Notes: generated by a model from the sequence alone, not told the origin. DNA of 64,000 nucleotides from Stenotrophomonas maltophilia (GCA_002387845.1 DGLB01000043.1:1-64000), one strand, 5' to 3'; shown: positions 41,437-50,604, counted from the stretch's first letter. Program-made: numbers and translations.

Positions 41437-42510
41437 TCAGCGCCGGCTCAAACGGTGCACGGCCTCCACCAGCACCTGCACGTGCTCGGGATTCATGTCC
41501 GGGGACATGCCGTGACCCAGGTTGAACACATGGCCTTCGCGCGAGCCGCCATTGCCCTGCGCGTAGCTGTCCAGCACCTGGCCTGCGGCACGCTCGATCG
41601 CGTCGGGGTTGCCGTACAGCGTGGCCGGGTCCAGGTTGCCCTGCAGGGCCACGCGTCCGCCGGTACGTGCGACCGCGTCAGAGAGGTCCAGCGTCCAGTC
41701 CACACCCAGCGCGTCGGCACCGGTATCGGCCAGCGCGCCCAGGTGCAGCCCGGTGCCCTTGCCGAACAGGATCAGCGGTGTACGCGATTCACCCTGGCCA
41801 CGGTCCAGTTCCTGGGCAATGCGGGTCAGGTAACGCAGGGAGAACTCACGATACATGGCGGGGCTGAGCACGCCGCCCCAGGTATCGAACACCTGCAGTA
41901 CCTGTGCGCCCGCCGCGCGTTGTGCGGCCAGGTAGGCCACCACCGCGTCGGTCACCACCGACAGCAGCTGGTGCAGCGCGGCCGGTTCGTTCAGCGCCAT
42001 CGCCTTGATGCGGGCAAAGTCCTTGCTGCCGCCGCCTTCCACCATGTAACACGCCAGCGTCCACGGGCTGCCGGAAAAGCCGATCAACGGCACGCGTCCG
42101 TCCAGTTCACGGCGGATCACCCGCACCGCGTCCATCACGTAGCGCAGTTCGGTTTCCATGTCCGGCACGGCCAGGCGGGCGATCGCCGCGGCATCGCGCA
42201 CCGGGTGCCGGAACTTCGGACCTTCACCCTCGACGAAGTACAGCTCCAGCCCCATCGCATCGGGAACGGTAAGAATGTCCGAGAACAGGATGGCCGCATC
42301 CAGGTCGTAGCGCCGCAGCGGCTGCAGGGTGACCTCGCAGGCGATCTCCGGGTTCTTGGCCATCGCCAGGAAGCTGCCGGCCTTGGCGCGGGTGGCGCGG
42401 TACTCCGGCAGGTAGCGGCCGGCCTGGCGCATCAGCCAGACGGGGGTGCAATCCACCGGTTCGCGACGCAGGGCGCGCAGCAGACGATCGTGGCGGGTGT
42501 GGCTGGTCAC
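41437..42510 (-). CDS. hemE: Uroporphyrinogen decarboxylase
   Basis: This 357-residue cytosolic haem-pathway enzyme removes four carboxyls from uroporphyrinogen III to give coproporphyrinogen III. The family signature MRQAGRYLPEYR is at about residues 25-36 and the conserved GFSGSPWTLACYM at about 145-157. Length matches E. coli HemE (354). It lies on the same strand as the small WGR-like gene and aroB-aroK. Confidence 0.97.
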   Translation of the reverse strand: MTSHTRHDRLLRALRREPVDCTPVWLMRQAGRYLPEYRATRAKAGSFLAMAKNPEIACEVTLQPLRRYDLDAAILFSDILTVPDAMGLELYFVEGEGPKFRHPVRDAAAIARLAVPDMETELRYVMDAVRVIRRELDGRVPLIGFSGSPWTLACYMVEGGGSKDFARIKAMALNEPAALHQLLSVVTDAVVAYLAAQRAAGAQVLQVFDTWGGVLSPAMYREFSLRYLTRIAQELDRGQGESRTPLILFGKGTGLHLGALADTGADALGVDWTLDLSDAVARTGGRVALQGNLDPATLYGNPDAIERAAGQVLDSYAQGNGGSREGHVFNLGHGMSPDMNPEHVQVLVEAVHRLSRR

Positions 42511-42543
42511 GGGGTGCTTCCTTGGAATGGGGCGCTGCCGGGT

Positions 42544-42798
42544 TCACGGCAGCAACGGGTGCGGGAGAATATGGAACTGGCGTGTCAGCAGCGCATCGCG
42601 TTCGCGCTCGAAGGCGTGGCGTGCCTCGTCGGCACCGTCGAACTGGGTGACACGCAGTTGCGAGCGCCGCCCGGGGCTGCCACTTTCGCGCAGCAGTTCC
42701 CAGCAGCCGAACAGGTCCGGTTGCAGGGTCAGCCGTACGAAGCGGACCGGTTCGGTGCCGCCCAGATGTTGCTGCAGGTAGACATGCATGCGGTGCAT
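42544..42798 (-). CDS. Small WGR-domain-like protein
   Basis: This is an 84-residue protein. The central pattern (FVRLTLQPDLFGCWELLRESG, then SQLRVTQFDGADEARHAFERERDALLTRQF) resembles a WGR domain in strand order and in the trailing helix, though the Trp-Gly-Arg core is altered to Cys-Trp-Glu. WGR domains often bind nucleic acids or proteins. The function is unknown here. It sits 33 bases upstream of hemE on the same strand. A second ATG three codons downstream could also be the start, and neither has a strong ribosome site. Confidence 0.65.
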   Translation of the reverse strand: MHRMHVYLQQHLGGTEPVRFVRLTLQPDLFGCWELLRESGSPGRRSQLRVTQFDGADEARHAFERERDALLTRQFHILPHPLLP

Positions 42799-42891
42799 TG
42801 TAACGGTCGCACGTGCAGGTGGCCGTCACCCTGGGGCGGCCACCCGTGCGGCGAACGGTCGCAGCGGACGGGCAGCGTCCGGCAGGCCCGG

Positions 42892-44013
42892 TCAGCCGCC
42901 CTGCAGTTCAGCCAGTACCAGGGCTTCGTCTACATCCGCCACCACTTCGGCGCGGCCGATGCCGCGCCACAGCACCAGGCGCAGGCGACCGGCCACATTC
43001 TTTTTGTCCAGCCGCATGCGCGCCAGCAATGCCTGCGGTTCCAGTCCGGCGGGAATGCTGACCGGCAGGCCGTACCCCACCAGCAGGTCCTGCAGGGCCT
43101 GGGTGTCGGCCGCGTCGCTCATGCCCAGCCGCACCGACAGCCGTGCCGCCAGCACCATGCCCACGGCCACCGCCTCACCGTGGTTGAGGTTGTCGTTGCC
43201 GGGAGCCCCGTAGCCCTGTTCGGTCTCGATCGCGTGACCGAACGTGTGGCCCAGGTTCAACAACGCGCGCTCGCCGCGCTCGAGCGGATCGCGGGCCACG
43301 ATATCGGCCTTGTGCTCACAACTGCGCGCAATGGCCTGGGCCAGTGCGGTGTCGTCGCCGGCAAGCAGCGCGGTCCGCTCGGCCTGCAGCCACTGGAAGA
43401 ACAACGGATCGCGGATCGCGCCGTACTTGATCACTTCGGCCAGCCCGGCACGCAGTTCGCGCGGGGGCAGGGTGCGCAGGGCGGCGGTGTCGGCGACCAC
43501 TGCGCGTGGCGGGTGGAAGGCACCCACCAGGTTCTTGCCTTCGGGAATGTCCACCGCGGTCTTGCCACCCACCGACGAGTCGACCATGGCCAACAATGAG
43601 GTGGGCAGCTGCACGCAGTCCACGCCGCGCATCCAGCAGGCCGCGGCGAAGCCGGCCAGGTCACCCGGCACGCCCCCGCCAAGTGCCATCACGCAGGCAT
43701 CGCGGGTCGCGCCGAGCGCCGCCAGTGCGGTGATGGCCGCTCCGAAGTTGGCCAGTGTCTTGGAGGCTTCTCCGGCTGGCAGCACCAGTTCGCCCACCAG
43801 CAGGTCCGGACGCTGGGCCAGCAGGGCCTGGCGAACCCCGGCGAGGTAGCGCGGGGCCACTTCGCTGTCACTGAGCAGCAGCACATGGCGGCCACGCACA
43901 TGCGACGCAAGCAGTTCGCCGTGGCTCAACAGGCCAGGGCCGATGTGGATGGTGTAGGGCGTGTCGCCGCTGACCGCAACGGTACGGGGGGCGGAAGGGG
44001 AGGTGCTACTCAT
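42892..44013 (-). CDS. aroB: 3-Dehydroquinate synthase
   Basis: This 373-residue enzyme catalyses the second step of the shikimate pathway, closing the ring of DAHP with NAD and a metal. It has the GGGVPGDLAGFAAACWMRG nucleotide/metal region at about 110-128, TSLLAMVDSSVGGKTAVD near 138, KNLVGAFHPP near 160, and metal-ligand His residues in NLGHTFGHAIE and LNHGEAVAVGM. The ATG at 44013 overlaps aroK by eight bases. A long open extension upstream in this frame is the antisense-like shadow of aroK. Confidence 0.96.
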   Translation of the reverse strand: MSSTSPSAPRTVAVSGDTPYTIHIGPGLLSHGELLASHVRGRHVLLLSDSEVAPRYLAGVRQALLAQRPDLLVGELVLPAGEASKTLANFGAAITALAALGATRDACVMALGGGVPGDLAGFAAACWMRGVDCVQLPTSLLAMVDSSVGGKTAVDIPEGKNLVGAFHPPRAVVADTAALRTLPPRELRAGLAEVIKYGAIRDPLFFQWLQAERTALLAGDDTALAQAIARSCEHKADIVARDPLERGERALLNLGHTFGHAIETEQGYGAPGNDNLNHGEAVAVGMVLAARLSVRLGMSDAADTQALQDLLVGYGLPVSIPAGLEPQALLARMRLDKKNVAGRLRLVLWRGIGRAEVVADVDEALVLAELQGG

Positions 44014-44551
44014 GGGGGATGTCCAGGCGTTGCCATTGCGAGGCCAGGCGCAGCACCAGCTGCGCGGTGGCGTCGGCGGGGGTGTAAAGGTCGGTATCGA
44101 GGGTGAGGTCGGCCAGTGACCGGTACAGCGGGTCGCGTACCTCGGCCATGTCCAGCAGCACCTGTTCGCGGTCGGGGCGCTGCAGCAGCGGCCGGGTGCG
44201 GTCGCGTGCCAGCCGCTCCAGCTGCGCCGCCACGCTGACCCGCAGGTACACCACGAAACCGCGTGCAGCGATGGCACTGCGGTTGTCTGCATCCAGCACC
44301 GCGCCGCCGCCGGTGGAGATCAGCTGGCCGCGGCCGGCCAGCAGCGTCTGCAGCACCTGCCGTTCGTGCTGGCGGAAGCCGGCTTCGCCGGCGTGTTCGA
44401 AAATCGTGGCGATACTGGCCCCGGCAGCGTCCACGATGGCCTGGTCCGCGTCCACGAAGTCCAGGGTGAAGCGCTCGGCCAAGCGGCGTCCGATGCAGGT
44501 TTTGCCGGCGCCCATGGGGCCAATCAGGATCAGGTTCGGAGCAGGATTCAT
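44006..44551 (-). CDS. aroK: Shikimate kinase
   Basis: This 181-residue P-loop kinase phosphorylates shikimate at O3. Walker A GPMGAGKTCIGRRLA is near residues 9-23, the DADQ substrate motif near 33, the STGGGAVLD motif near 80, and the lid Arg in RDRTRPLLQ near 117. It overlaps aroB by eight bases, the common aroK-aroB order. The ATG at 44551 gives the family N-terminus (MNPAPNLILIGPMG), and an ATG six codons upstream is possible. Confidence 0.96.
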   Translation of the reverse strand: MNPAPNLILIGPMGAGKTCIGRRLAERFTLDFVDADQAIVDAAGASIATIFEHAGEAGFRQHERQVLQTLLAGRGQLISTGGGAVLDADNRSAIAARGFVVYLRVSVAAQLERLARDRTRPLLQRPDREQVLLDMAEVRDPLYRSLADLTLDTDLYTPADATAQLVLRLASQWQRLDIPHE

Positions 44552-44587
44552 CACCGTGGATGCTACCACCTCCGCCGCGCGCGCCTC

Positions 44588-45427
44588 TCAGCGGGCAGTG
44601 GTTGCCGATGCAACCACCTGGCGCTGGTCGTCCAGCACCACCACGCGGTCGGCCAGCGCCGGCAGCCGGCGCAGCGCCTGCCGGCTGACCCGCTCGTAAT
44701 ACTGCACAAAGCGTTCCAACTGCGGACGGCTCATGCTGCTGCGCTCCGGCTGCGCGGCCTGCAGGTGTTGTTCCTGCTGCCAGCGCCAGCGCGGCACCAC
44801 CGCAAAATCCGGTGGCTGCAGGAACCACAGGCGGTCACAGCGCTGCCAGAGCGCCGGGTAGTGCTCGGCCAGCGCCTGGTTGCACCACTGCCGCCAGCGT
44901 CCGTCCGCATCGGCCTCACGTTCCAGCGCGTTCAGCGGTGCGATCAGTTCCTCGGGTGCCTGCGCCGGCGTCCCCAGGAACCAGCCTTCAAACACCAGCA
45001 GGTCCAGCGCTCCGTCCAGGTGCGGCCACTGCGCCGATGCCATGCGTTCGTCGGCCAGCTTGTCGAAGCGTGGCAGCGCTACTGGCCGGCGTGCCGCAAT
45101 GGCGTCCAGCGTGGCGTGTGCCAGTGGCAGGTCATGGGTGCCGGGCGGCCCGCGGGTCAGCAGCAGCGGGTGGACCTGGCGGGCCAGTCGCTGGCGCTGC
45201 GCACGGGTCAGGTAGAAGTCGTCGATCGACAATGCCGCCGCGCGCATTCCGCGTGCCTGCGCCAGGTTCACCACCTGTGCCGCCAGCGTCGATTTGCCAC
45301 TGCCCTGCAGGCCGCTGATGGCCAATACTGGGACCGGACTGGGCACGGCCAGGGCGTCATCCAGCGCCTGTGCCACCAGTTCGGCCGGAAATCCTTTGTC
45401 GCGGGGCATGTACGGCGCGGTACGCAT
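44588..45427 (-). CDS. P-loop small-molecule kinase, glycerate 3-kinase-like
   Basis: This 279-residue protein has Walker A GLQGSGKSTLAAQ near residues 39-51, a SIDDFYLT motif near 71, RGPPGTHDLP near 92, and LLVFEGWFLG near 143. These place it in the PRK/pantothenate-kinase superfamily and specifically with plant-type D-glycerate 3-kinases and bacterial relatives. Phosphorylation of D-glycerate is the best guess, and the substrate has not been tested. It lies upstream of aroK on the same strand and divergent from pdxH across 41 bp. Confidence 0.82.
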   Translation of the reverse strand: MRTAPYMPRDKGFPAELVAQALDDALAVPSPVPVLAISGLQGSGKSTLAAQVVNLAQARGMRAAALSIDDFYLTRAQRQRLARQVHPLLLTRGPPGTHDLPLAHATLDAIAARRPVALPRFDKLADERMASAQWPHLDGALDLLVFEGWFLGTPAQAPEELIAPLNALEREADADGRWRQWCNQALAEHYPALWQRCDRLWFLQPPDFAVVPRWRWQQEQHLQAAQPERSSMSRPQLERFVQYYERVSRQALRRLPALADRVVVLDDQRQVVASATTAR

Positions 45428-45468
45428 GCGATGACAATAAACCCACCGTGTGAAGAATCCAAACCCTC

Positions 45469-46068
45469 ATGACCGATCTCTACACCGAAGCACTGAGCAC
45501 CTTCGCTTCATTGTTTGACGAAGCCCGGGCCAGCGCCGAGTTCGAACCCAATGCCATGACCGTCGCTACCGCCGATACCCAGGGACGCCCATCGGCACGC
45601 ACCGTGCTGCTGAAGGCGTTCGATGCGCGTGGCTTCGTGTTCTACACCCACCTGGACAGCCACAAGGGTCGGGAGCTGAAGGCCAATCCGCATGCCGCGC
45701 TGCTGTTCCTGTGGCGCAGTCTGCGTGAGGCCGGCATCCAGGTCCGTGTGGAAGGCCGCGTCGAAGCCGTGGATGCCGCCGAAGCCGATGCGTACTTTGC
45801 CTCGCGCCCGCGCATGAGCCAGATCGGGGCCTGGGCCTCGCTGCAGTCGCATACGCTGGGCTCGCGCGAGGAGTTCGACGCACGCGTGGCCAGCGCCGAA
45901 GCCAGCTTCGCTGGCCGCGATGTGCCGCGCCCCGAAGGCTGGGGCGGTCTGCGCGTCGTACCGGAACGGATCGAGTTCTGGTACGGCGCGCAGTTCCGCC
46001 TGCACGAGCGCTGGTGCTATGAGCGCGGTGCGGACGGCGTGTGGAGCAAGCGTCAGCTCTATCCCTGA
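45469..46068 (+). CDS. pdxH: Pyridoxamine 5'-phosphate oxidase
   Basis: This 199-residue FMN enzyme makes pyridoxal 5'-phosphate from the pyridoxamine or pyridoxine phosphate. Visible features are NAMTVATADTQGRPSART near residues 28-45, VLLKAFDARGFVFYT, SHKGRELKANP, and the C-terminal PERIEFWYGAQFRLHERWCYER with conserved Arg/His. QVRVEG is preceded by an unusual LREAGI rather than the common LERQ. It is convergent with the 817-residue protein gene, 15 bases apart. Confidence 0.95.
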   Translation: MTDLYTEALSTFASLFDEARASAEFEPNAMTVATADTQGRPSARTVLLKAFDARGFVFYTHLDSHKGRELKANPHAALLFLWRSLREAGIQVRVEGRVEAVDAAEADAYFASRPRMSQIGAWASLQSHTLGSREEFDARVASAEASFAGRDVPRPEGWGGLRVVPERIEFWYGAQFRLHERWCYERGADGVWSKRQLYP

Positions 46069-46083
46069 GCGCGGGCGGCGGTC

Positions 46084-48537
46084 CTAGGTCAGTGGCGAAG
46101 GCGGCAGCATCGCAGGGCCGATCAGCGGTGATGCGCGTTTCGCCTCCTGGGTGGCCTCGGTGAGGGCCATGAACAGTGCATGCAGCGCGTCGCGGCGCTG
46201 CTGCGTGTCGGCTGCAGGTCGTGCCACGGCCTGCAGCAGCTCAACCCGGCCCCGCTTTCCGGGCGTATTGATCGCGTCGGAATGCCGCTGCAGCCAGTAG
46301 CGCGCCTCGTTGGCTGGCACGGACTCCGGACGGGCCAGGGCCCGGGCAAGCCGGTCCAGGTCCGCGCCGTGCAGCGTCACCATCTCGTTCCACGTCGCAA
46401 GCGCATCGGTGTCGCGCGTACGCAGTGATTTGTAGCGCAGCAGGGCACCGGTCAAGGTCCCGTCGCAGAAGTGTTCATGCTGCGGTACCAGCTCGGTGCG
46501 GTGGGCATGCAGCCGCAGTTTCAGCAGCACGGCCGGCAACACGGGGACCGAGGGTTTCAGGTCCATGCGCAGGGTGCTGCCCGCGGCGAGACGGATGGCC
46601 TGCAGGTGCATCCCGCGCGCCCCGGCCGGGAACTGCGGATCGTCCTGGAAACTCGGGCGGAAGAAGCGCAGCACGCAGTGCGCGTGGCCGGTGGACCCGA
46701 AGCTCGGTTCAAGCGCGGTCAGCGCCTGGTTGATCTGCGCCACCGGCAGCGTACCCACGGATTCTCCCAGCGCCCCCTGTGCCTCGCCCAGCAGCGTGGC
46801 CACCGAGGGCGTGAAGTCGCCGGCGAGGGTCACGTCCACATAGGTGCCATCGCGGAGGGGGTCGGAGTCCGCGCGCTGCTGGCGGGCCACCGAAGCGCGT
46901 GCGCCGGCACTGAGCACGGTCCATTGCGCGCTGGCTTCCAGCGTGGCACGCCAGGTCTGGATGCGCTGCTGCATGTCCGCGAAGGCATGGGTTCCGCGAT
47001 GCACGTCGCGGCGATCATGCGGAAAGGCACTGTCATGGATCCGGTTCGCCAACGCCTCGACGTCCGCCTGCAGCGCGTTCCAGGTGTCCCGGTGCGAAGG
47101 CGTGCAAGGCGCGTTCGGCGGGACCGGGGTCGCCTGCAGCCAGGCCAGCGTGTCCAGCATCCGGATCATCGCCGCCTCACGGGTCGATGGGGTGTCACAC
47201 CAATCATCCAGCAGCGAGGCGAGCGGCAGCTTCGCAAGTCCGGGGGAATCCATGCGCAGGCGGACCAGCGCCTCCAGATGATCGAACTCCCGCGCCAGCA
47301 GGGTGACCGCTTCGCGGCGGGCATCCAGCGCATACGCAGAACCGGCATTGGTCCAGAGCGCATGCACTTTCTTCAGCGCCGGCGAATGCGGATCGTCGCG
47401 GTGCGTCAGTACGGCCTGCAGGCGGGCATCGAGCTCCTGTTTCACCTGCGGCGAGGTGCGTGCGCGCATCGCATCCGCATCCCGATCGGTCAGCCGCAGC
47501 GGCAGGTCGATGTGCACCTTGGTTTTCTCGCGGCTTGCTCGCACGTTCACCCCCGCAGGTCCCCACGCAGCACCCGCCCCGACGGGCGTGACGCGCGTCT
47601 TCAGCGTGGCTTCGATCGGGACCGGTGGTGCCGCATGGAAGGTCGGCACCGGGGCGCCGGAGCGCGCGCCCAGCAGCAGGGGAAGTCGCGACTGCCAGGC
47701 GAGCGCGCGGCTGATCCGCTCCGCGTAGCGGTCGCGCCCCGGGTTGAACACCCCCTTCAGCGTGCGCACCACCCGCGATCCACCCAGCCGGCGCGCGACC
47801 GATGCCCGTGCCAGCGCCAGCACGTGGTCCGGCATCTTGTCGTCGATGCGGCCCTGACCCCAGCTGACCTGCGGTTCAAGACCGGCCTGTGCGCCCACCG
47901 CGGCAGGAAGGCCTGCTTCGGCGGAGGCCAGAAGGTTGAGCGTGACGGTGTCGAACCTCGCCACTGCCAGATCGTCGAACGTCGCGGTGTTGACCGTGCG
48001 CGCTGCGCCGACGACCGCACCGGCCTCGGCGGCCAGGGGCAGGCCGACACCGGCCCCCAGCCCGCCGCCACCGCCGGTTTCCTTCAGCGCCCCGGGCATG
48101 TTGTTGACCGACTCGCGCTCTGCGTGGACGGCGATACACGCGTGCAGCAGCTGCTCGGCACGCGCCGCGCGAAGGAGGTCGAACAACGCATCGCGCAGCA
48201 TGCCGACCCGCCCGTCGCGTGTCGCGCTCCGTGGCAGGTGGGTGAGCGCGCGCAGGAGTTGCACGGTCGCGCCCAGGTCCAGGTCATGCTGCCATCCCGC
48301 TGGCATCCGCTCCAACGCACTGGCAAAGGCAGGCGAGTGCGGTGCCAGTGCCCTGGCCAGCGCATGGCACTGCAGGGCCAGGGCATCGATACCGGTTCTG
48401 GCGGTTGCAGTCGCGCGGGTGCGGTTTCCCACCTGCTGGGGAAGGGGGCGGACCGGGTGGGCCGGGCGCGGTTCGGCGGGCAGCGGGCCGTAATGCGTGA
48501 GTACGACCGGGGAGGGGGCAACGCGAGCGGGAGACAT
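46084..48537 (-). CDS. Large protein of unknown function (817 aa)
   Basis: I do not recognise the family. There is no signal peptide and no clear membrane helix. The first 45 residues are Pro/Ser/Arg-rich and look disordered. A Gly/Ala-rich stretch follows at about 150-190 (GGGGGLGAGVGLPLAAEAGA) with alternating small and polar residues that could be beta-strands of a pore or barrel, and another such stretch lies at about 300-345. The C-terminal half is helical and rich in His and Arg. The pattern of disordered N-terminus plus mixed body is seen in secreted effectors, but I found no T3SS box or XVIPCD-like tail, so that is speculation. GAGG precedes the ATG at 48537. An ATG 14 codons upstream is also open. 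Confidence 0.75.
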   Translation of the reverse strand: MSPARVAPSPVVLTHYGPLPAEPRPAHPVRPLPQQVGNRTRATATARTGIDALALQCHALARALAPHSPAFASALERMPAGWQHDLDLGATVQLLRALTHLPRSATRDGRVGMLRDALFDLLRAARAEQLLHACIAVHAERESVNNMPGALKETGGGGGLGAGVGLPLAAEAGAVVGAARTVNTATFDDLAVARFDTVTLNLLASAEAGLPAAVGAQAGLEPQVSWGQGRIDDKMPDHVLALARASVARRLGGSRVVRTLKGVFNPGRDRYAERISRALAWQSRLPLLLGARSGAPVPTFHAAPPVPIEATLKTRVTPVGAGAAWGPAGVNVRASREKTKVHIDLPLRLTDRDADAMRARTSPQVKQELDARLQAVLTHRDDPHSPALKKVHALWTNAGSAYALDARREAVTLLAREFDHLEALVRLRMDSPGLAKLPLASLLDDWCDTPSTREAAMIRMLDTLAWLQATPVPPNAPCTPSHRDTWNALQADVEALANRIHDSAFPHDRRDVHRGTHAFADMQQRIQTWRATLEASAQWTVLSAGARASVARQQRADSDPLRDGTYVDVTLAGDFTPSVATLLGEAQGALGESVGTLPVAQINQALTALEPSFGSTGHAHCVLRFFRPSFQDDPQFPAGARGMHLQAIRLAAGSTLRMDLKPSVPVLPAVLLKLRLHAHRTELVPQHEHFCDGTLTGALLRYKSLRTRDTDALATWNEMVTLHGADLDRLARALARPESVPANEARYWLQRHSDAINTPGKRGRVELLQAVARPAADTQQRRDALHALFMALTEATQEAKRASPLIGPAMLPPSPLT

Positions 48538-48881
48538 GGCAATCCTCGAGGCAGCGGATGCGACGCGACATGTGCGCACCCTGGGGCTGCCCGAACGTAA
48601 CCGCCGTCGGAGAACAGCGAAATTAACTTTTTCGGGAACAATTCACCTTGGGTTTGGAGTGCTGAACACCCGGGCCGGATCCTGCGAACAGGAGGAATGC
48701 GATTGACCTGGAGCAGCGGGAGCGCGCCGGAGCCGCAAATGCCCATTGCGGCATGATGCGTGCAGGCCGATGTGGCGGCGTGGCGGCGCACCCGGCTCGC
48801 GCGCTGGATGAACGACGTTGCCAATCGAGTGCCGCGCAAGCACGGGCGACGTGCCGTACGCCCGTGTCGGATAAGGCCTGT
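48538..48881. other. Gap between the 817-aa gene and prpR
   Basis: This 344-bp region contains an AT-rich patch at 48615-48665 that is the likely promoter zone of the 817-aa gene. A perfect hairpin at 48841-48866 (CACGGGCG/CGCCCGTG, 10-base loop), 16 bases past the prpR stop, may help end that transcript. A smaller palindrome lies at 48738-48753. No gene was seen. Confidence 0.55.
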
Positions 48882-50483
48882 TCAGTCGCCCGTATCCAGA
48901 GCACCGCCGCGCAACCAGCGCCACAGGGTGGTGCGGGAAACGCCAAGGCGGGCGGCGACCGCCTCGCGGTTGCCTTCGCACTCGGCCATCAGCTGGTGCA
49001 GCGTCTGTGTCGACGGCCGGCGCATCGCCGGGCCGGGCCGGGTATCGGCCGCAGGGCGGCGCGGCGCGGCGCGCAGTTCCGGTGCCCAGGCCAACAGCTG
49101 CGGCAGGGGCAGGGAGCCGGCACTCGCCGGCCAATGGATGCGTAGACGGTCGACCAGGTTGCGCAGTTCGCGGACATTGCCCGGCCACGGGTATGCACGC
49201 AGGTGCTCGCGTGACGCGGCGTCCAGGGGCGACGCCCGCTGCCCCAGCTGCGCGAAGAAGTGGTCCAGCAGGATCGGCACGTCCTGGGGGTGCTCGTGCA
49301 ACGCGGGCAGAGCGATGCGCAGCGCTGCCAGACGGTAGTAGAGGTCGCGACGGAAGCGTCCGGCTTCGACCTGCGACTCGAGATCCTGCAGCGTAGCCGC
49401 GACCACGCGTACATCAACCGCGACCGGTTCGGTGGCTCCCACCCGCAGCACCTCGCGCTCCTCCAGTACCCGCAGCAGCCGCGTCTGCAGGGGCAGGGGC
49501 AGCTCGCCGATTTCATCCAGGAACAGGGTGCCGGTGTCGGCGGCTTCCACCAGACCGACCCGGCCGCCGCGGCGGGCTCCGGTGAACGCGCCTTCGGTGT
49601 AGCCGAACAGTTCCGCCTCCAGCAGCGACTCGCTGATCGCGCCGCAGTTGATCGCCACAAAGCGGCCGCGCCGCCCGCTGGCCGCATGCAGCTGGCGCGC
49701 CACCAGTTCCTTGCCGGTGCCCGTGGCTCCGCTGACCAGCACTGTGCTGTCGTGGGGCGCGTACAGGGCGACGCGCTCGCGCACGGCCTGCAGGGCCGGG
49801 CTGTCACCCAGCAGCACAGGCGCCCGTTCGGCGCGCCGCGCGGGCGAGCGGCGGCGTGGCGGCGTGGCACCGGAACGGGCCAGGGTCTGGGTCAGTTCCA
49901 ATGCATGTTCGAAGGCCTGGCGCACCGAATCGGCCGAGTACAGCAGCACGCCGGGCAGGCCCATCTGCTCGGCATGGTCGATCGCCATGCCGGTGCCGAC
50001 GATCACTTCGATGCCGTTGGCGCGCAGGTCGGCGATGCAGTCGCGTGCATCTTCGCGGGTGACGAAGCGCCGGTGCTCGATGTCCAGCCCGAAGCTGTGC
50101 TGGAAGCTGCCGAAGGTCGGGACGTCGGTGGCATGCGTGACCAGGCCGATCCGCGGGGCAATGCGCCGCGCCCGCGCCAGCGCTTCCATCAGATCGAAGC
50201 CATTGGCCTGGATCGGTACCAGCGGCACCTCCAGCCGGCTGCGCAGGTAGGCCGCGTTCGAACCACCGGCAATCACCACGTCGCAGTGCTCGCGGCGCAG
50301 GCGTTGGCCGATCACATCCACCGCCTCCTCGAAGCCCAGGTTGATCGGCACGATGCGGGCACGGCGGTCGAACTCCGGGATCACATCCCCAAGCAGTCCG
50401 GTCAGGCGCGACACGCTCACCGTCCAGATCACCGGCAGGTGGCCGGGATCCGGTTCGGGCGGGCGAGGGCGGGGCAGGTTCAT
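48882..50483 (-). CDS. prpR: Propionate catabolism regulator PrpR (sigma-54 activator)
   Basis: This 533-residue protein activates the methylcitrate genes when 2-methylcitrate is present. The PrpR N-terminal sensor spans about residues 20-200 (GGSNAAYLRSRL, SADSVRQAFEHALE). An AAA+ sigma-54 interaction domain lies at about 220-440 with Walker A GATGTGKE, loop GAFTGA and Walker B LFLDEIGELP. A Fis-type helix-turn-helix closes the protein (VAARLGVSRTTLWRWLR). It diverges from prpB across 155 bp that hold TGTTTCA repeats and a -24/-12 promoter. Confidence 0.96.
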   Translation of the reverse strand: MNLPRPRPPEPDPGHLPVIWTVSVSRLTGLLGDVIPEFDRRARIVPINLGFEEAVDVIGQRLRREHCDVVIAGGSNAAYLRSRLEVPLVPIQANGFDLMEALARARRIAPRIGLVTHATDVPTFGSFQHSFGLDIEHRRFVTREDARDCIADLRANGIEVIVGTGMAIDHAEQMGLPGVLLYSADSVRQAFEHALELTQTLARSGATPPRRRSPARRAERAPVLLGDSPALQAVRERVALYAPHDSTVLVSGATGTGKELVARQLHAASGRRGRFVAINCGAISESLLEAELFGYTEGAFTGARRGGRVGLVEAADTGTLFLDEIGELPLPLQTRLLRVLEEREVLRVGATEPVAVDVRVVAATLQDLESQVEAGRFRRDLYYRLAALRIALPALHEHPQDVPILLDHFFAQLGQRASPLDAASREHLRAYPWPGNVRELRNLVDRLRIHWPASAGSLPLPQLLAWAPELRAAPRRPAADTRPGPAMRRPSTQTLHQLMAECEGNREAVAARLGVSRTTLWRWLRGGALDTGD

Positions 50484-50494
50484 GGCGAGACCAG

Positions 50495-50550
50495 TTGTTT
50501 CAACAAGGCGATGTTACATGTGTTTCAGTGTTTCAATATGAAACGTTTCA
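50495..50550. promoter_or_regulatory. Cluster of TGTTTCA sites, probable PrpR upstream sites
   Basis: TTGTTTCAACAA (50495-50506), TGTTTCA (50521-50527), the 15-bp palindrome GTTTCAATATGAAAC (50530-50544) and GTTTCA (50545-50550) lie 40-95 bases upstream of the sigma-54 promoter, the right place for an enhancer-binding activator. Assignment to PrpR is inferred from position. Confidence 0.65.
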
Positions 50551-50589
50551 CGGTCCCTTCCGGGTGTTATGAATCAATCACTTGCATGT

Positions 50590-50604
50590 TGGCATGACCC
50601 TTGC
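50590..50604 (+). promoter_or_regulatory. Sigma-54 (-24/-12) promoter of prpB
   Basis: TGGCATGACCCTTGC matches the TGGCAC-N5-TTGC consensus, with GG and GC exactly ten bases apart. It lies 35 bases before the prpB ATG and next to the gene for a sigma-54 activator. Confidence 0.85.

Noticed and set aside
42892..44292. Longer AroB start extending through aroK
   Set aside because: The first 93 residues are Trp/Cys/Pro-rich and unlike the family, and the ATG at 44013 gives the normal length.
48540..48720. Plant-inducible-promoter (PIP) box upstream of the 817-aa gene
   Set aside because: TTCGC copies are present but the spacing to a second TTCGN is not 15 bases.
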